The position numbers and the translations under genes are program-made. A stretch of 64,000 bases of DNA from Microbacterium sp. PM5. Lineage in GTDB: Bacteria > Actinomycetota > Actinomycetes > Actinomycetales > Microbacteriaceae. The notes beneath the pieces were generated by a model that worked only from the letters and a program-made list of their open reading frames with translations, searched no databases and had not been told where the DNA came from. The DNA is taken from assembly GCF_003293595.1 (NCBI RefSeq), contig NZ_CP022162.1:2401799-2465798 (forward strand), written 5' to 3'. Each line of letters begins with the position of its first letter. Positions within the stretch are counted from its first letter, which is position 1. Shown in pieces: positions 54,752 through 62,452 of the stretch.

Positions 54752-55770
54752 CGGGTCTTCTTCCCTTCGGTGATGGCGCCGGCCGTGTCGCGACGCAGCA
54801 CGAAGCGCTGGTAGATGAGGGCGACGACGAGCGAGATGACGAAGATGACGACGGCGACGGCGTTGCCGAAGCCGAAGTTGCCGGCGTTGCGGCCGTTGAC
54901 CACCATGTAGGTGGCCATCGTGGAGGTGCCTGCCGTCGAGGCGACGTACTGGCCCCAGATGATGTAGACGAGGTCGAACAGCTGCAGGGCCCCGATGATC
55001 GAGAGGAACGCCCAGATGCGCAGCGTGGGGGCCAGCAGCGGCAGCGTGATGCGCCAGTGGGTCTGCCAGTAGCCGGCGCCGTCGAGCGCCGCCGCCTCGT
55101 AGAGCTCCTCGGGGATGCCCTGCAGTCCCGCGAGGAAGAGGATGACGGCGAAGCCGACGTACTTCCACGTGAGGATGGCCATCAGCGTCCAGATGGCGAT
55201 CGCCGGATCCGAGATCCAATCGTGGGCGAGGGCGCCCAGCCCCCAGTTCTCCAACAGGCCGTTCACGGCGCCCTGCGTCTGCAGCATGAGGCCGAAGCCG
55301 GTGCCGACGACGACCTCGGCGATGACGTAGGGCACGAAGATCAGCACGCGGATGAGGGACTGCCCCCGCATCCGACGGTTGAGCAGCAGAGCCAGCAGCA
55401 CCGCGACCGGACCCTGCAGCACGATCGAGGCGATCACGATGAAGCCGTTGTGCCCGAGCGCCTCGAGGAAGGTCGGGTCGGTGAGGATCGTGACGTAGTT
55501 CTGCAGGCCGACGAAGTCGGTGGGCGTGCCGTAGCCCTGCCAGCGGAAGAAGCCGTAGTAGGCCGCCATCGCCACCGGGAAGATGACGAAGCCGAGGAAC
55601 ATGATCAGCGCCGGCCCGACCAGCAGCGCGATCTCGAATCTCCCGGCCCAGCCCAGTCCACGGGGACGGCGGCGCGGCGTGGGCGGGGGCGGCGTCACGC
55701 CGCCCCCGCCGTGCTGCGCGAGATCCGTCTCCGGGTCGGTGACGGCCACGGAGGTCTCGCGAAGGGACAC
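54748..55770 (-). CDS. sugar ABC transporter permease 1 (MalF type)
   Basis: 340 residues. A cytoplasmic N-terminus of ~40 residues contains GGGGVTPPPPTPRRRPRG before six transmembrane helices. The EAA loop is LQGIPEELYEAAALDGAGYWQTHWRITLPLLAPT. The GTG start lies seven bases after the binding-protein stop. The DNA encoding the Gly/Pro stretch is a perfect 29-bp palindrome (55682-55710), an unusual strong hairpin near the start of the reading frame. Confidence 0.93.
   Translation of the reverse strand: MSLRETSVAVTDPETDLAQHGGGGVTPPPPTPRRRPRGLGWAGRFEIALLVGPALIMFLGFVIFPVAMAAYYGFFRWQGYGTPTDFVGLQNYVTILTDPTFLEALGHNGFIVIASIVLQGPVAVLLALLLNRRMRGQSLIRVLIFVPYVIAEVVVGTGFGLMLQTQGAVNGLLENWGLGALAHDWISDPAIAIWTLMAILTWKYVGFAVILFLAGLQGIPEELYEAAALDGAGYWQTHWRITLPLLAPTLRIWAFLSIIGALQLFDLVYIIWGQYVASTAGTSTMATYMVVNGRNAGNFGFGNAVAVVIFVISLVVALIYQRFVLRRDTAGAITEGKKTR
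55682..55710. repeat. perfect GC palindrome inside the permease gene
   Basis: ggcgggggcggcgt (55682-55695), one centre base, then its exact complement (55697-55710). It is 28 of 29 G/C-rich arms within codons ~21-30 of the permease and encodes Gly4-Val-Thr-Pro4. In mRNA it would form a very stable hairpin 60-90 bases after the start codon. Confidence 0.85.
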
Positions 55771-55777
55771 GATCCGA

Positions 55778-57067
55778 TCAGCCCTTCTTGGCCGCGTCGG
55801 TGACCGACTGGATCATCTGCTGCGGGTTGCTCTTGCCCGCCAGCAGATCGACCACGGCGACGTTCAGCGCGTTGCCGACGTTCTGGCCGAGGACGGTGTC
55901 GAGCCACTGCGACACGAAGGGAGCCTTGTTGTAGGCGGCGAGGACCTCCTGCAGGTAGGGCTCCTTGACCGCCGCCTGCGCCGTCTTGTTGACGGGCGGG
56001 GCGCTGAAGGCCGCGTAGTAGGCCTTCTGCTGGTCGGCCGACGCGATGAAGTTGAGGAAGTCGGCGCACTCCTTCGGAGCCTTGACCGAGCACGAGTACC
56101 CGTCGACGCCGCCCATCATCGAGCCCGGCTCGCCCTGGCCGCCGGACAGCTCGGGGAACGGGAACCAGGCCAGGTCGGGCAGCGGCTTCTCGTCGGGGGT
56201 GAGGGAGGCGATCACGCCCGGGTCCCACGCGCCCATGAGCTCCATCGCGGCCTGGTGGTTGGCGACGAGACCGGCGGAGCTGCCGGCGCCCTGCTGGGCG
56301 CTCGTGGTCAGGAAGCCGTCGTTGAACGGCTGGGTCGCGGCGAAGTCGTTCAGGTCTTCCGCGGCCTTCAGCCAGCAGCCGTCGCTGAAGTCCTTGGTGT
56401 CGCCGGTCTTCTCGATGGTCTGCGCGCTGCACTCGCGGAGGGCGAAGTTGTAGTACCAGTGGGCGGCCGGCCAGGCGTCCTTCGCGCCGAGCGCGATGGG
56501 TGCGACGCCCGCGGACTTGAGCTTGCCGACGGCCGACTCCAGGTCGGTGATGGTGGTCGGCGGCGTCGTGATGCCCGCCTTGGTGAACAGGTCGGAGCTG
56601 TACCAGAAGCCGCTCGGCAGCACCGCCAGCGGCATGGCCCACACCTTGTCCTGGTAGGTCTCGGCCTTGAAGGAGCCCTCGGAGATCTCCGACTTGGCGG
56701 TGTCGCCGATCTTGTCGGTGAGGTCCATCAGCTGGCCCGCCTGCACCATCGCCGCGAGCTTGCCGCCGCCGCGCTGCAGGAAGATGTCGGGAGCGTCGCC
56801 CGCGTTCAGTGCGGTCTGCAGCTTGCCGTCCATGTCTTCGTTCTGCACGGACTGCATCGTGATGGTGACGTTCGGGTTCTCCTTCTCGAAGGCCGCGATG
56901 GCGTCCTTCCAGAACTGCTGTCCGGGACCGGTGGTCGAGTTCTGCCAGAGCGTCATCTCGACCTTGCCGTCGGCGTTGGTTCCGCCCGATCCGCCGCTGC
57001 AGGCGCTCAGACCGAGCGTGCCCGCGACCAGGAGCGCCGCTCCGGTCAGGATCTTGTTCGCCTTCAT
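55778..57067 (-). CDS. sugar ABC transporter substrate-binding lipoprotein
   Basis: 429 residues. The signal ends in the lipobox LSAC (Cys 23). The family-1 solute-binding fold shows VEMTLWQNSTTGPGQQFWKDAIAAFEKENPNVTITMQ and EDMDGKLQTALNAGDAPDIFLQRGGG, and a Trp-rich pocket (WPAAHWYYNFALRE). The ATG at 57067 is chosen over an in-frame codon 33 residues upstream because GGAGG precedes it and the signal peptide starts there. Genes around it point to xylo- or arabinoxylo-oligosaccharides as ligand. First gene of the operon to 51504; divergent from lacI. Confidence 0.93.
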   Translation of the reverse strand: MKANKILTGAALLVAGTLGLSACSGGSGGTNADGKVEMTLWQNSTTGPGQQFWKDAIAAFEKENPNVTITMQSVQNEDMDGKLQTALNAGDAPDIFLQRGGGKLAAMVQAGQLMDLTDKIGDTAKSEISEGSFKAETYQDKVWAMPLAVLPSGFWYSSDLFTKAGITTPPTTITDLESAVGKLKSAGVAPIALGAKDAWPAAHWYYNFALRECSAQTIEKTGDTKDFSDGCWLKAAEDLNDFAATQPFNDGFLTTSAQQGAGSSAGLVANHQAAMELMGAWDPGVIASLTPDEKPLPDLAWFPFPELSGGQGEPGSMMGGVDGYSCSVKAPKECADFLNFIASADQQKAYYAAFSAPPVNKTAQAAVKEPYLQEVLAAYNKAPFVSQWLDTVLGQNVGNALNVAVVDLLAGKSNPQQMIQSVTDAAKKG

Positions 57068-57166
57068 GTGATTCCTGTCCTCCTCATTGAGCCTCACCCC
57101 GGTCATTCGGGGCACGGAGCATTCCGGTGAACGGGTTCGGGCCGGAATGTGCACCAGTGTGTCCAT

Positions 57167-57179
57167 TTGTTGTCAACAA
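57167..57179. promoter_or_regulatory. 13-bp palindrome shared with xylA, upstream of the ABC operon
   Basis: TTGTTGTCAACAA is a perfect odd-centred palindrome 100 bases before the binding-protein start. It differs at one base from TTGCTGTCAACAA in front of xylA (59515-59527). Half-sites TTTGTT...AACAAA resemble known XylR/ROK operators, so the ROK repressor at 58254 is the best candidate ligand. Confidence 0.6.
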
Positions 57180-57183
57180 CGTC

Positions 57184-57214
57184 AAACGTTTTCAAAAACC
57201 TTTTCAATAACGTT
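57184..57214. promoter_or_regulatory. LacI-type operators between lacI and the ABC operon
   Basis: AAACGTTT at 57184-57191 is the CG-centred palindrome typical of LacI operators, and AACGTT with AATAACGTTTCC flank follows at 57209-57214, 25 bases on. The second site lies in the -35 region of lacI, ~11 bases before its TAGGAT. Two sites spaced ~2.4 helical turns would allow cooperative binding and autoregulation. Confidence 0.55.
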
Positions 57215-57236
57215 TCCGTCCCCATAGGATCGCCCC

Positions 57237-58235
57237 GTGAGTCGCAGAGCCACCATCCATGACGTCGCCGCCGCCGCCGGAGTGTCGGTCGCCACGGTGT
57301 CCAAAGCGGTCAACGGGCGGTACGGCGTCGCCAGCGCGACGGTGTCGCGCGTACTGGATGCCGTGGCCGAGCTCGGCTACGAGTCGAGCCTCGTCGCGAG
57401 CAGCATGCGCTCCCGCCGAACGGGGGTCGTCGGCGTGCTCGTCTCGGACTTCGAGCCGTTCAGCGCGGAGGTGCTGAAGGGCGTCGGTGCGGCCCTCAGC
57501 AGCCACCGCTACGACCTGCTCGCGTACGCGGGTGCGCGCGACAGCGATCCGCAGGGGTGGGAACGTCGCTCGCTCAGTCGGCTCAGCGGCACACTCATCG
57601 ATGCCGCCATCATGGTCACCCCCACGGTCGTCGGCGTCAACGCCGACGTGCCGATCGTCGCGGTCGACCCGCACGCCGGTCGCGTCGACATTCCCTCGGT
57701 CGAATCCGACAGCCTCGCCGGAGGCTTCGAGGCGACGACGCACCTCCTCGAACTCGGGCATCGGCGCATCGGGTTCCTCGCGGGGCGTCCCGAGCTGCGC
57801 TCGTCGGAGATGCGCGAGGCGGGCTACCGCCGCGCGCTGCGCCATGCTGGCATCCGCTTCGACCCCGCCCTCGTGGCCGTGGGGATGTACGACCCCGACA
57901 CGGTCCGGGTCGTCGGGCGTGCGCTGTTGCAGCAGTCTGACCGGCCCACGGCCGTCTTCGCCGCGAACGACCGCACGGCGCTCGGGCTCATCGAAGTGGC
58001 GGGGGAGCTGGGACTGGACGTGCCGGGCGATCTGTCGGTCATCGGCTTCGACGACATCCCCGAGGCCTTCCTCACGGCGCGTCCGCTCAGCACGGTGCGC
58101 CAGCCCATCCAGCGCCTCGGCGCCGAAGCCGCGCGGATGCTGGTCACGATGCTCGGCGGGGGCGCGCCCGAGGCCACGCACCTCGTTCTTCCCACGCGGC
58201 TCATCCCGCGCGCCACCACCGCGCCGCTGCGCTGA
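57237..58235 (+). CDS. LacI-family transcriptional regulator of the sugar operon
   Basis: 332 residues. The DNA-binding domain is ATIHDVAAAAGVSVATVSKAVNGRYGVASATVSRVLDAVAELGY, followed by the hinge and a sugar-binding periplasmic-type domain ending FDDIPEAFLTARPLSTVRQPIQRLGAEAARML. TAGGAT at 57225-57230 ends six bases before the GTG, so it is probably leaderless. Divergent from the ABC/GH3 operon and placed to repress it until its oligosaccharide inducer arrives. Confidence 0.93.
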   Translation: MSRRATIHDVAAAAGVSVATVSKAVNGRYGVASATVSRVLDAVAELGYESSLVASSMRSRRTGVVGVLVSDFEPFSAEVLKGVGAALSSHRYDLLAYAGARDSDPQGWERRSLSRLSGTLIDAAIMVTPTVVGVNADVPIVAVDPHAGRVDIPSVESDSLAGGFEATTHLLELGHRRIGFLAGRPELRSSEMREAGYRRALRHAGIRFDPALVAVGMYDPDTVRVVGRALLQQSDRPTAVFAANDRTALGLIEVAGELGLDVPGDLSVIGFDDIPEAFLTARPLSTVRQPIQRLGAEAARMLVTMLGGGAPEATHLVLPTRLIPRATTAPLR

Positions 58236-58253
58236 GCGCGCGGATGCCGGGGG

Positions 58254-59450
58254 TCAGCCCGCGTCGGGCAGTGCGTCGGGCAGTGTGTCGAGGGGGTCGG
58301 TGAGCAGCGCGTCGAAGGCGATCTCGGCCGCGCCCACGAGCAGGCGGTCGGGGCCCAGGTCGGCCGCACGCAGGTGCAGGTCTTCGACGTTCATGGCCAT
58401 GGCTTGCTCGCGGACGGCGCTCTGGAGGGCCTCGGCATCCTGGTCGAGGATCGTCGCCAGGAAGCCGCCGAGGATGACGGTCGACGGGTTGAGCACGTTC
58501 ACGGCGTTCGCCAACGCCGTCGCGAGAATGCGGCGCTGTCGTTCGACCTCCGCCGCGACCTCCACGCTCCCCGAGGTGCGGATCGCCTCCTCGAGTGTGG
58601 GTTCGTCCGCGCTGTGCAGCCCCACGACGGCGAGCAGGCGCGAGCGACTCACCTCGTCTTCCAGGGTGCCCTGCGCGCCCGAGCGACGATCCGCCGGCTG
58701 TGCGATGCCCGGCCTGTTCTGGCCGAGCTCGCCGGCGTAGCCGCCCGCGCCGCGCACGAGGTGTCCGCCGATCACCAGGCCGCCGCCGATGCCGCTTGCG
58801 CCGCCGTTGACGTAGATCAGATCGGCGACGCCGCGACCGGCTCCGTAGCGGCTCTCGGCGAGGGCGCCGAGTGTCGCGTCGTTGTCGATCGCCGTCGGCA
58901 GGCCCGTGGCCTGCGCGAGATCGTCGCGTAGCGGGGCGTCGGTCCAGTCGAGGTGCGGGGCGCGGCGCACGAGCCCATCGGCGGAGCGCACCAGCCCGGG
59001 CACCGCGATGCCGATGCCGACGATGCGGTGCGAGGCGAGCACCCCCGTGCGCCAGCGTTCGATCACCTCGGCGGTGAGCGCGGTGGCCTCGTGGGGGGTG
59101 AGCAGTCCGGCGAGCTCGATGCGCTCGCGGCACACGATCGCGCGATCGAGTCCGATGGCGGCCACGGTGAGGGCGTCGACCTCGGGATTGACCGCGATGG
59201 CGACCACGTCCGCGGCGGCCGCGACCGACGGTGAGGGCCGTCCCACCCGCCGGTGCATCTCGGGGGCGCCCTCGGTGGCGAGGCCCGCGCTGACGAGGTC
59301 GGCGACCAGTGCGCCGACCGTGGACCGGTTCAGACCGGTCGTCTCGGTGAGTGCCGCGCGTGAGAGGGGGCCGTCTTCGTGAACGAGCCGCAGCACGCGG
59401 GAGAGGTTGGCGCGCCGAACGCCCTCGACGGTTCCTTCTGCGCGTGCCAC
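58254..59450 (-). CDS. xylR: ROK-family repressor, probable xylose repressor
   Basis: 398 residues. An N-terminal winged helix (NLSRVLRLVHEDGPLSRAALTETTGLNRSTVGALVADL) precedes a ROK sugar-kinase fold (AIDNDATLGALAESRYGAGRG, VNGGASGIGGGLVIGG, NVLNPSTVILGGF). The zinc cluster usual in ROK proteins (GE-x-GH...CxCGxxGCxE) is missing: here GELGQNRPGIAQPADRRSGAQGTLED has no Cys and Gln replaces His. It is divergent from xylA, the classic XylR position. TAGGGT (59462-59457) ends six bases before the GTG. Sugar specificity is inferred from context. Confidence 0.85.
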   Translation of the reverse strand: MARAEGTVEGVRRANLSRVLRLVHEDGPLSRAALTETTGLNRSTVGALVADLVSAGLATEGAPEMHRRVGRPSPSVAAAADVVAIAVNPEVDALTVAAIGLDRAIVCRERIELAGLLTPHEATALTAEVIERWRTGVLASHRIVGIGIAVPGLVRSADGLVRRAPHLDWTDAPLRDDLAQATGLPTAIDNDATLGALAESRYGAGRGVADLIYVNGGASGIGGGLVIGGHLVRGAGGYAGELGQNRPGIAQPADRRSGAQGTLEDEVSRSRLLAVVGLHSADEPTLEEAIRTSGSVEVAAEVERQRRILATALANAVNVLNPSTVILGGFLATILDQDAEALQSAVREQAMAMNVEDLHLRAADLGPDRLLVGAAEIAFDALLTDPLDTLPDALPDAG

Positions 59451-59510
59451 GCGTCCACCCTAGAGGCGCGGATGCCGGGCGTCGCGGTAGACGACGGGTG
59501 CGTCGTGGTA

Positions 59511-59527
59511 TAGGTTGCTGTCAACAA
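59511..59527 (+). promoter_or_regulatory. xylA promoter -10 overlapped by the TTGCTGTCAACAA operator
   Basis: TAGGTT at 59511-59516 (within TATAGGTT) is the likely xylA -10. The near-palindrome TTGCTGTCAACAA (59515-59527) starts inside it and covers the transcription start, the position for direct repression. The ROK gene's own -10 is 50 bases away and is not covered, so xylR may be constitutive. Confidence 0.6.
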
Positions 59528-59562
59528 CAAACCTCCCACCCGGGAGACCGCGAAGGAGCGTC

Positions 59563-60750
59563 ATGACCACCCCGACCCCCGCCGACAAGTTCACCTTCGG
59601 TCTCTGGACCATCGGCTACAACGGCACCGACCCGTTCGGCGGCCCGACCCGTCCGCCGCTCGACGTCGTGCACGCGGTCGAGAAGCTCGCCGAGCTGGGG
59701 GCGTACGGGCTGACCTTCCACGACGACGATCTCTTCCCCTTCGGCTCCCGCGACGCCGACCGTCAGCACCAGATCGACCGTCTCAAGGGCGCGCTGGACG
59801 CGACGGGACTGAAGGTGCCGATGGTCACGACCAACCTCTTCAGCGCCCCCGTCTTCAAGGACGGCGGCTTCACCTCGAACGACCGCGACGTACGCCGCTT
59901 CGCCATCCGCAAGGTGCTGCGCCAGATCGACCTCGGAGCCGAGCTCGGCGCGCAGACGTTCGTCATGTGGGGCGGTCGCGAAGGCGCCGAGTACGACTCC
60001 GCGAAGGACATCCGCCAGGCGCTGGAGCGCTACCGCGAAGCCGTCAACTTCCTCGGCGACTACGTCGTCAGCAAGGGCTATGACATCCGCTTCGCGATCG
60101 AGCCCAAGCCGAACGAGCCGCGCGGCGACATCCTCCTGCCGACGGTCGGGCACGCCCTCGCCTTCATCGATTCGCTCGAGCGTCCCGAGCTCGTGGGCCT
60201 GAACCCCGAGGTCGGTCATGAGCAGATGGCGGGGCTGAACTTCGCGGCCGGCATCGCTCAGGCGCTGTACCACGGCAAGCTCTTCCACATCGACCTCAAC
60301 GGCCAGCGCGGCATCAAGTACGACCAGGACCTCGTGTTCGGCCACGGCGACCTGCACAATGCGTTCGCGCTGGTCGACCTGCTCGAAAACGGGGGTCCGA
60401 ACGGCGGCCCGGCCTACGAGGGACCGCGCCACTTCGACTACAAGCCCTCGCGCACCGAGGACGAGACCGGCGTCTGGGACTCGGCAGCCGCCAACATGCG
60501 CACGTACCTGCTGCTGAAGGAGCGCGCGGCCGCTTTCCGCGCCGATCCGGAGGTGCAGGAGGCACTCGCCGCTGCGCGCGTGGCCGAGCTCGCTCAGCCG
60601 ACGTTCGCCGAGGGCGAGAGCTACGACGACTTCGTGGCCGACCGCTCCGCCTACGAGGACTTCGACACCGACGCCTACCTCGGTGGCAAGGGCTTCGGTT
60701 TCGTCCGCCTGCAGCAGCTGGCCACCGAGCACCTGCTCGGCGCCCGCTGA
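59563..60750 (+). CDS. xylA: xylose isomerase
   Basis: 395 residues, the length of class-I actinobacterial enzymes. It converts D-xylose to D-xylulose (and glucose to fructose) with two divalent metals. Active-site residues visible are His 53 and Asp 56 ([12 protein letters not shown]), Glu 180 and Lys 182 ([12 protein letters not shown]), Glu 216 and His 219 ([11 protein letters not shown]), and the Asp set in [18 protein letters not shown] 59563 follows AAGGAG at five bases; an earlier in-frame codon at 59515 overlaps the operator and is rejected. Confidence 0.98.
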   Translation: MTTPTPADKFTFGLWTIGYNGTDPFGGPTRPPLDVVHAVEKLAELGAYGLTFHDDDLFPFGSRDADRQHQIDRLKGALDATGLKVPMVTTNLFSAPVFKDGGFTSNDRDVRRFAIRKVLRQIDLGAELGAQTFVMWGGREGAEYDSAKDIRQALERYREAVNFLGDYVVSKGYDIRFAIEPKPNEPRGDILLPTVGHALAFIDSLERPELVGLNPEVGHEQMAGLNFAAGIAQALYHGKLFHIDLNGQRGIKYDQDLVFGHGDLHNAFALVDLLENGGPNGGPAYEGPRHFDYKPSRTEDETGVWDSAAANMRTYLLLKERAAAFRADPEVQEALAAARVAELAQPTFAEGESYDDFVADRSAYEDFDTDAYLGGKGFGFVRLQQLATEHLLGAR

Positions 60751-60779
60751 CCCCGGCATCCGCCCGACCGCCCCGCCCG

Positions 60780-60846
60780 CGAGACACCACGTCCGCACCG
60801 AGACACCCGCCGTACGCCGGTGTCTCGGTGCGGATCCGGTGTCTCG
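60780..60846. repeat. four-unit intergenic palindrome, family B copy 1
   Basis: CGAGACACC at 60780-60788 and 60799-60807, complement GGTGTCTCG at 60819-60827 and 60838-60846. Units on each arm are 19 bases apart, inner gap 11, total 67. The inner pair extends to a perfect 15-bp stem (60793-60807 with 60819-60833). It lies between xylA and xylB and could set their expression ratio by ending or protecting the xylA message. Confidence 0.85.
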
Positions 60847-60882
60847 GCGGGTGGTGGCGGTCCACCGAGAGAGGATGCCGAG

Positions 60883-62181
60883 ATGGCACTCGTGATGGGC
60901 GTCGACAGCTCGACGCAGTCCTGCAAGGTCGTCATCGTCGATGCGGAGACGGGAGCCGTGGTCCGTTCGGGGCGCGCGGCGCATCCCGACGGGACGAGCG
61001 TCGACCCCGAGGCGTGGTGGAGCGCGCTCCAGGCCGCGATCGCGGATGCCGGCGGCATGACGGACGTCGAGGCATGGGCGATCGGCGGCCAGCAGCACGG
61101 CATGGTCGCGCTCGATGCGACCGGTGCGGTCGTCCGCGACGCGTTGCTGTGGAACGACACCCGGTCGGCGGCCGCCGGCGCCGACCTCATCGCCGAGTTC
61201 GGCGCCGAGGCGCTGGCCACGCGCACGGGTCTCGTGCCCGTGGCCTCCTTCACGATCACCAAGCTGCGATGGCTGCGTGACGTCGAGCCCGACAACGCCG
61301 CGGCCGTCGCCGCCGTCGCGCTGCCGCACGACTGGCTGACCTGGCGTCTGCGCGGCTTCGGTCCGGTGGTCGAGGGCGCGGTGGCATTCGACGAGCTGAC
61401 CACCGACCGCTCGGACGCCTCGGGGACGGGCTACTGGAACCCCGCGACAGGCGCCTACGATCGCGATCTGCTCGTCGCTGCGCTCGGTCACGACGCCGCC
61501 CTGCCGCGCGTGCTCGGCCCGGACGAGTGGGTGTCGGATGCCGCGGGCCGTCGGGTCGGCCCCGGCGCGGGCGACAACGCGGGCGCCGCCCTGGGCGTGG
61601 GTGCCGACGTCGGCGACGTCGTCGTCTCGATCGGCACGAGCGGCACGGTGTTCGCGGTCAGCGCGCAGCGCACGATCGACCCGACCGGCACCGTCGCCGG
61701 CTTCGCCGACGCCGCCGGTCACTTCCTTCCGCTGGTCGCCACGCTCAACGCGGCGCGCGTGCTCGACGTGACCGCACGGCTTCTCGCTGTCGATCACGAT
61801 GAGCTGAGCGCGCTCGCTCTCGCCGCTCCCGCCGGAGCGGGCGGGCTGCGCCTGCTCCCCTACTTCGAGGGGGAGCGCACGCCCAACCTGCCGGACGCCA
61901 CAGCGGAGCTGACGGGCATGACGCTCGCCTCCACGACGCGCGAGAACCTCGCCCGCGCGGCGGTGGAGGGCATGCTGCGAGGACTCGCGGCCGGCCTGGA
62001 TGCCATCCGCGGGCTCGGCGTGCCGATCGAACGGGCGCTGCTTGTCGGCGGCGGCGCGCAGTCCGAGGCGGTGCGGCGCATCGCCCCCGACGTCCTCGGC
62101 GTGCCGGTGGACGTGCCCGCGGCGGGCGAGTACGTCGCGCTCGGGGCCGCTCGTCAGGCCGCCCGCATCCTCGCCGCCTGA
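60883..62181 (+). CDS. xylB: xylulokinase
   Basis: 432 residues of the FGGY kinase family. It phosphorylates D-xylulose with ATP to xylulose 5-phosphate for the pentose phosphate pathway. The phosphate motif is [29 protein letters not shown] is the xylulokinase substrate motif; the catalytic base is Asp 231 ([11 protein letters not shown]); [10 protein letters not shown] and [14 protein letters not shown] complete the ATPase core. It is somewhat shorter than E. coli XylB (484). AGAGAGGA precedes the ATG; an in-frame codon at 60820 lies inside the palindromic repeat and is rejected. Confidence 0.96.
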   Translation: MALVMGVDSSTQSCKVVIVDAETGAVVRSGRAAHPDGTSVDPEAWWSALQAAIADAGGMTDVEAWAIGGQQHGMVALDATGAVVRDALLWNDTRSAAAGADLIAEFGAEALATRTGLVPVASFTITKLRWLRDVEPDNAAAVAAVALPHDWLTWRLRGFGPVVEGAVAFDELTTDRSDASGTGYWNPATGAYDRDLLVAALGHDAALPRVLGPDEWVSDAAGRRVGPGAGDNAGAALGVGADVGDVVVSIGTSGTVFAVSAQRTIDPTGTVAGFADAAGHFLPLVATLNAARVLDVTARLLAVDHDELSALALAAPAGAGGLRLLPYFEGERTPNLPDATAELTGMTLASTTRENLARAAVEGMLRGLAAGLDAIRGLGVPIERALLVGGGAQSEAVRRIAPDVLGVPVDVPAAGEYVALGAARQAARILAA

Positions 62182-62214
62182 CGGCATCCCGCACCGCCGG
62201 CGTCCTGCAGCCAG

Positions 62215-62281
62215 CGAGAAACCATCCCCGCCGCGAGACATCACGTCTGCACGTGTTTCTCGCTCCGAGGCTGGTTTCTCG
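62215..62281. repeat. four-unit intergenic palindrome, family B copy 2
   Basis: CGAGAAACC at 62215-62223, CGAGACATC at 62234-62242, TGTTTCTCG at 62254-62262, GGTTTCTCG at 62273-62281. Spacings (19, inner gap 11, 19) and total length 67 equal copy 1 at 60780-60846, while the unit sequence drifts from GAGACACC to GAGAAACC. It follows xylB by 33 bases. Beyond it, up to 62452, I see only a -10-like TAGGCT at 62363-62368 and AGGGAG before glgX. Confidence 0.8.
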
Positions 62282-62362
62282 CGGGGTGCCGTGGCGTATA
62301 GCAACTCCGCGCGCCCGCGTCCAGACCCACCGTCCCACACCCCGACGAGAGGGTCCGAGGCC

Positions 62363-62368
62363 TAGGCT
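62363..62368 (+). promoter_or_regulatory. -10-like hexamer of glgX
   Basis: TAGGCT in CGAGGCCTAGGCTGAAC would give a leader of ~78 bases ending in AGGGAG six bases before the glgX ATG. Confidence 0.35.
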
Positions 62369-62452
62369 GAACTCGTCACGGGATGGTCTCGTCACGGTTC
62401 GAGCGTGTGGCAACGGTGTCACCGAACGATGTCATCGCACAGGGAGTCGCAC

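Noticed and set aside
51504..57067. Missing ATPase gene as evidence of a broken sugar transporter
   Set aside because: Actinobacterial oligosaccharide importers of this type usually share one MsmK-like ATPase encoded elsewhere, so absence is expected.
59521..62340. 939-codon open frame on the minus strand
   Set aside because: It is the antisense of xylA and xylB, has no family motifs, is rich in Arg/Gly/Val typical of shadow frames in high-GC DNA, and would span the intergenic palindromes.
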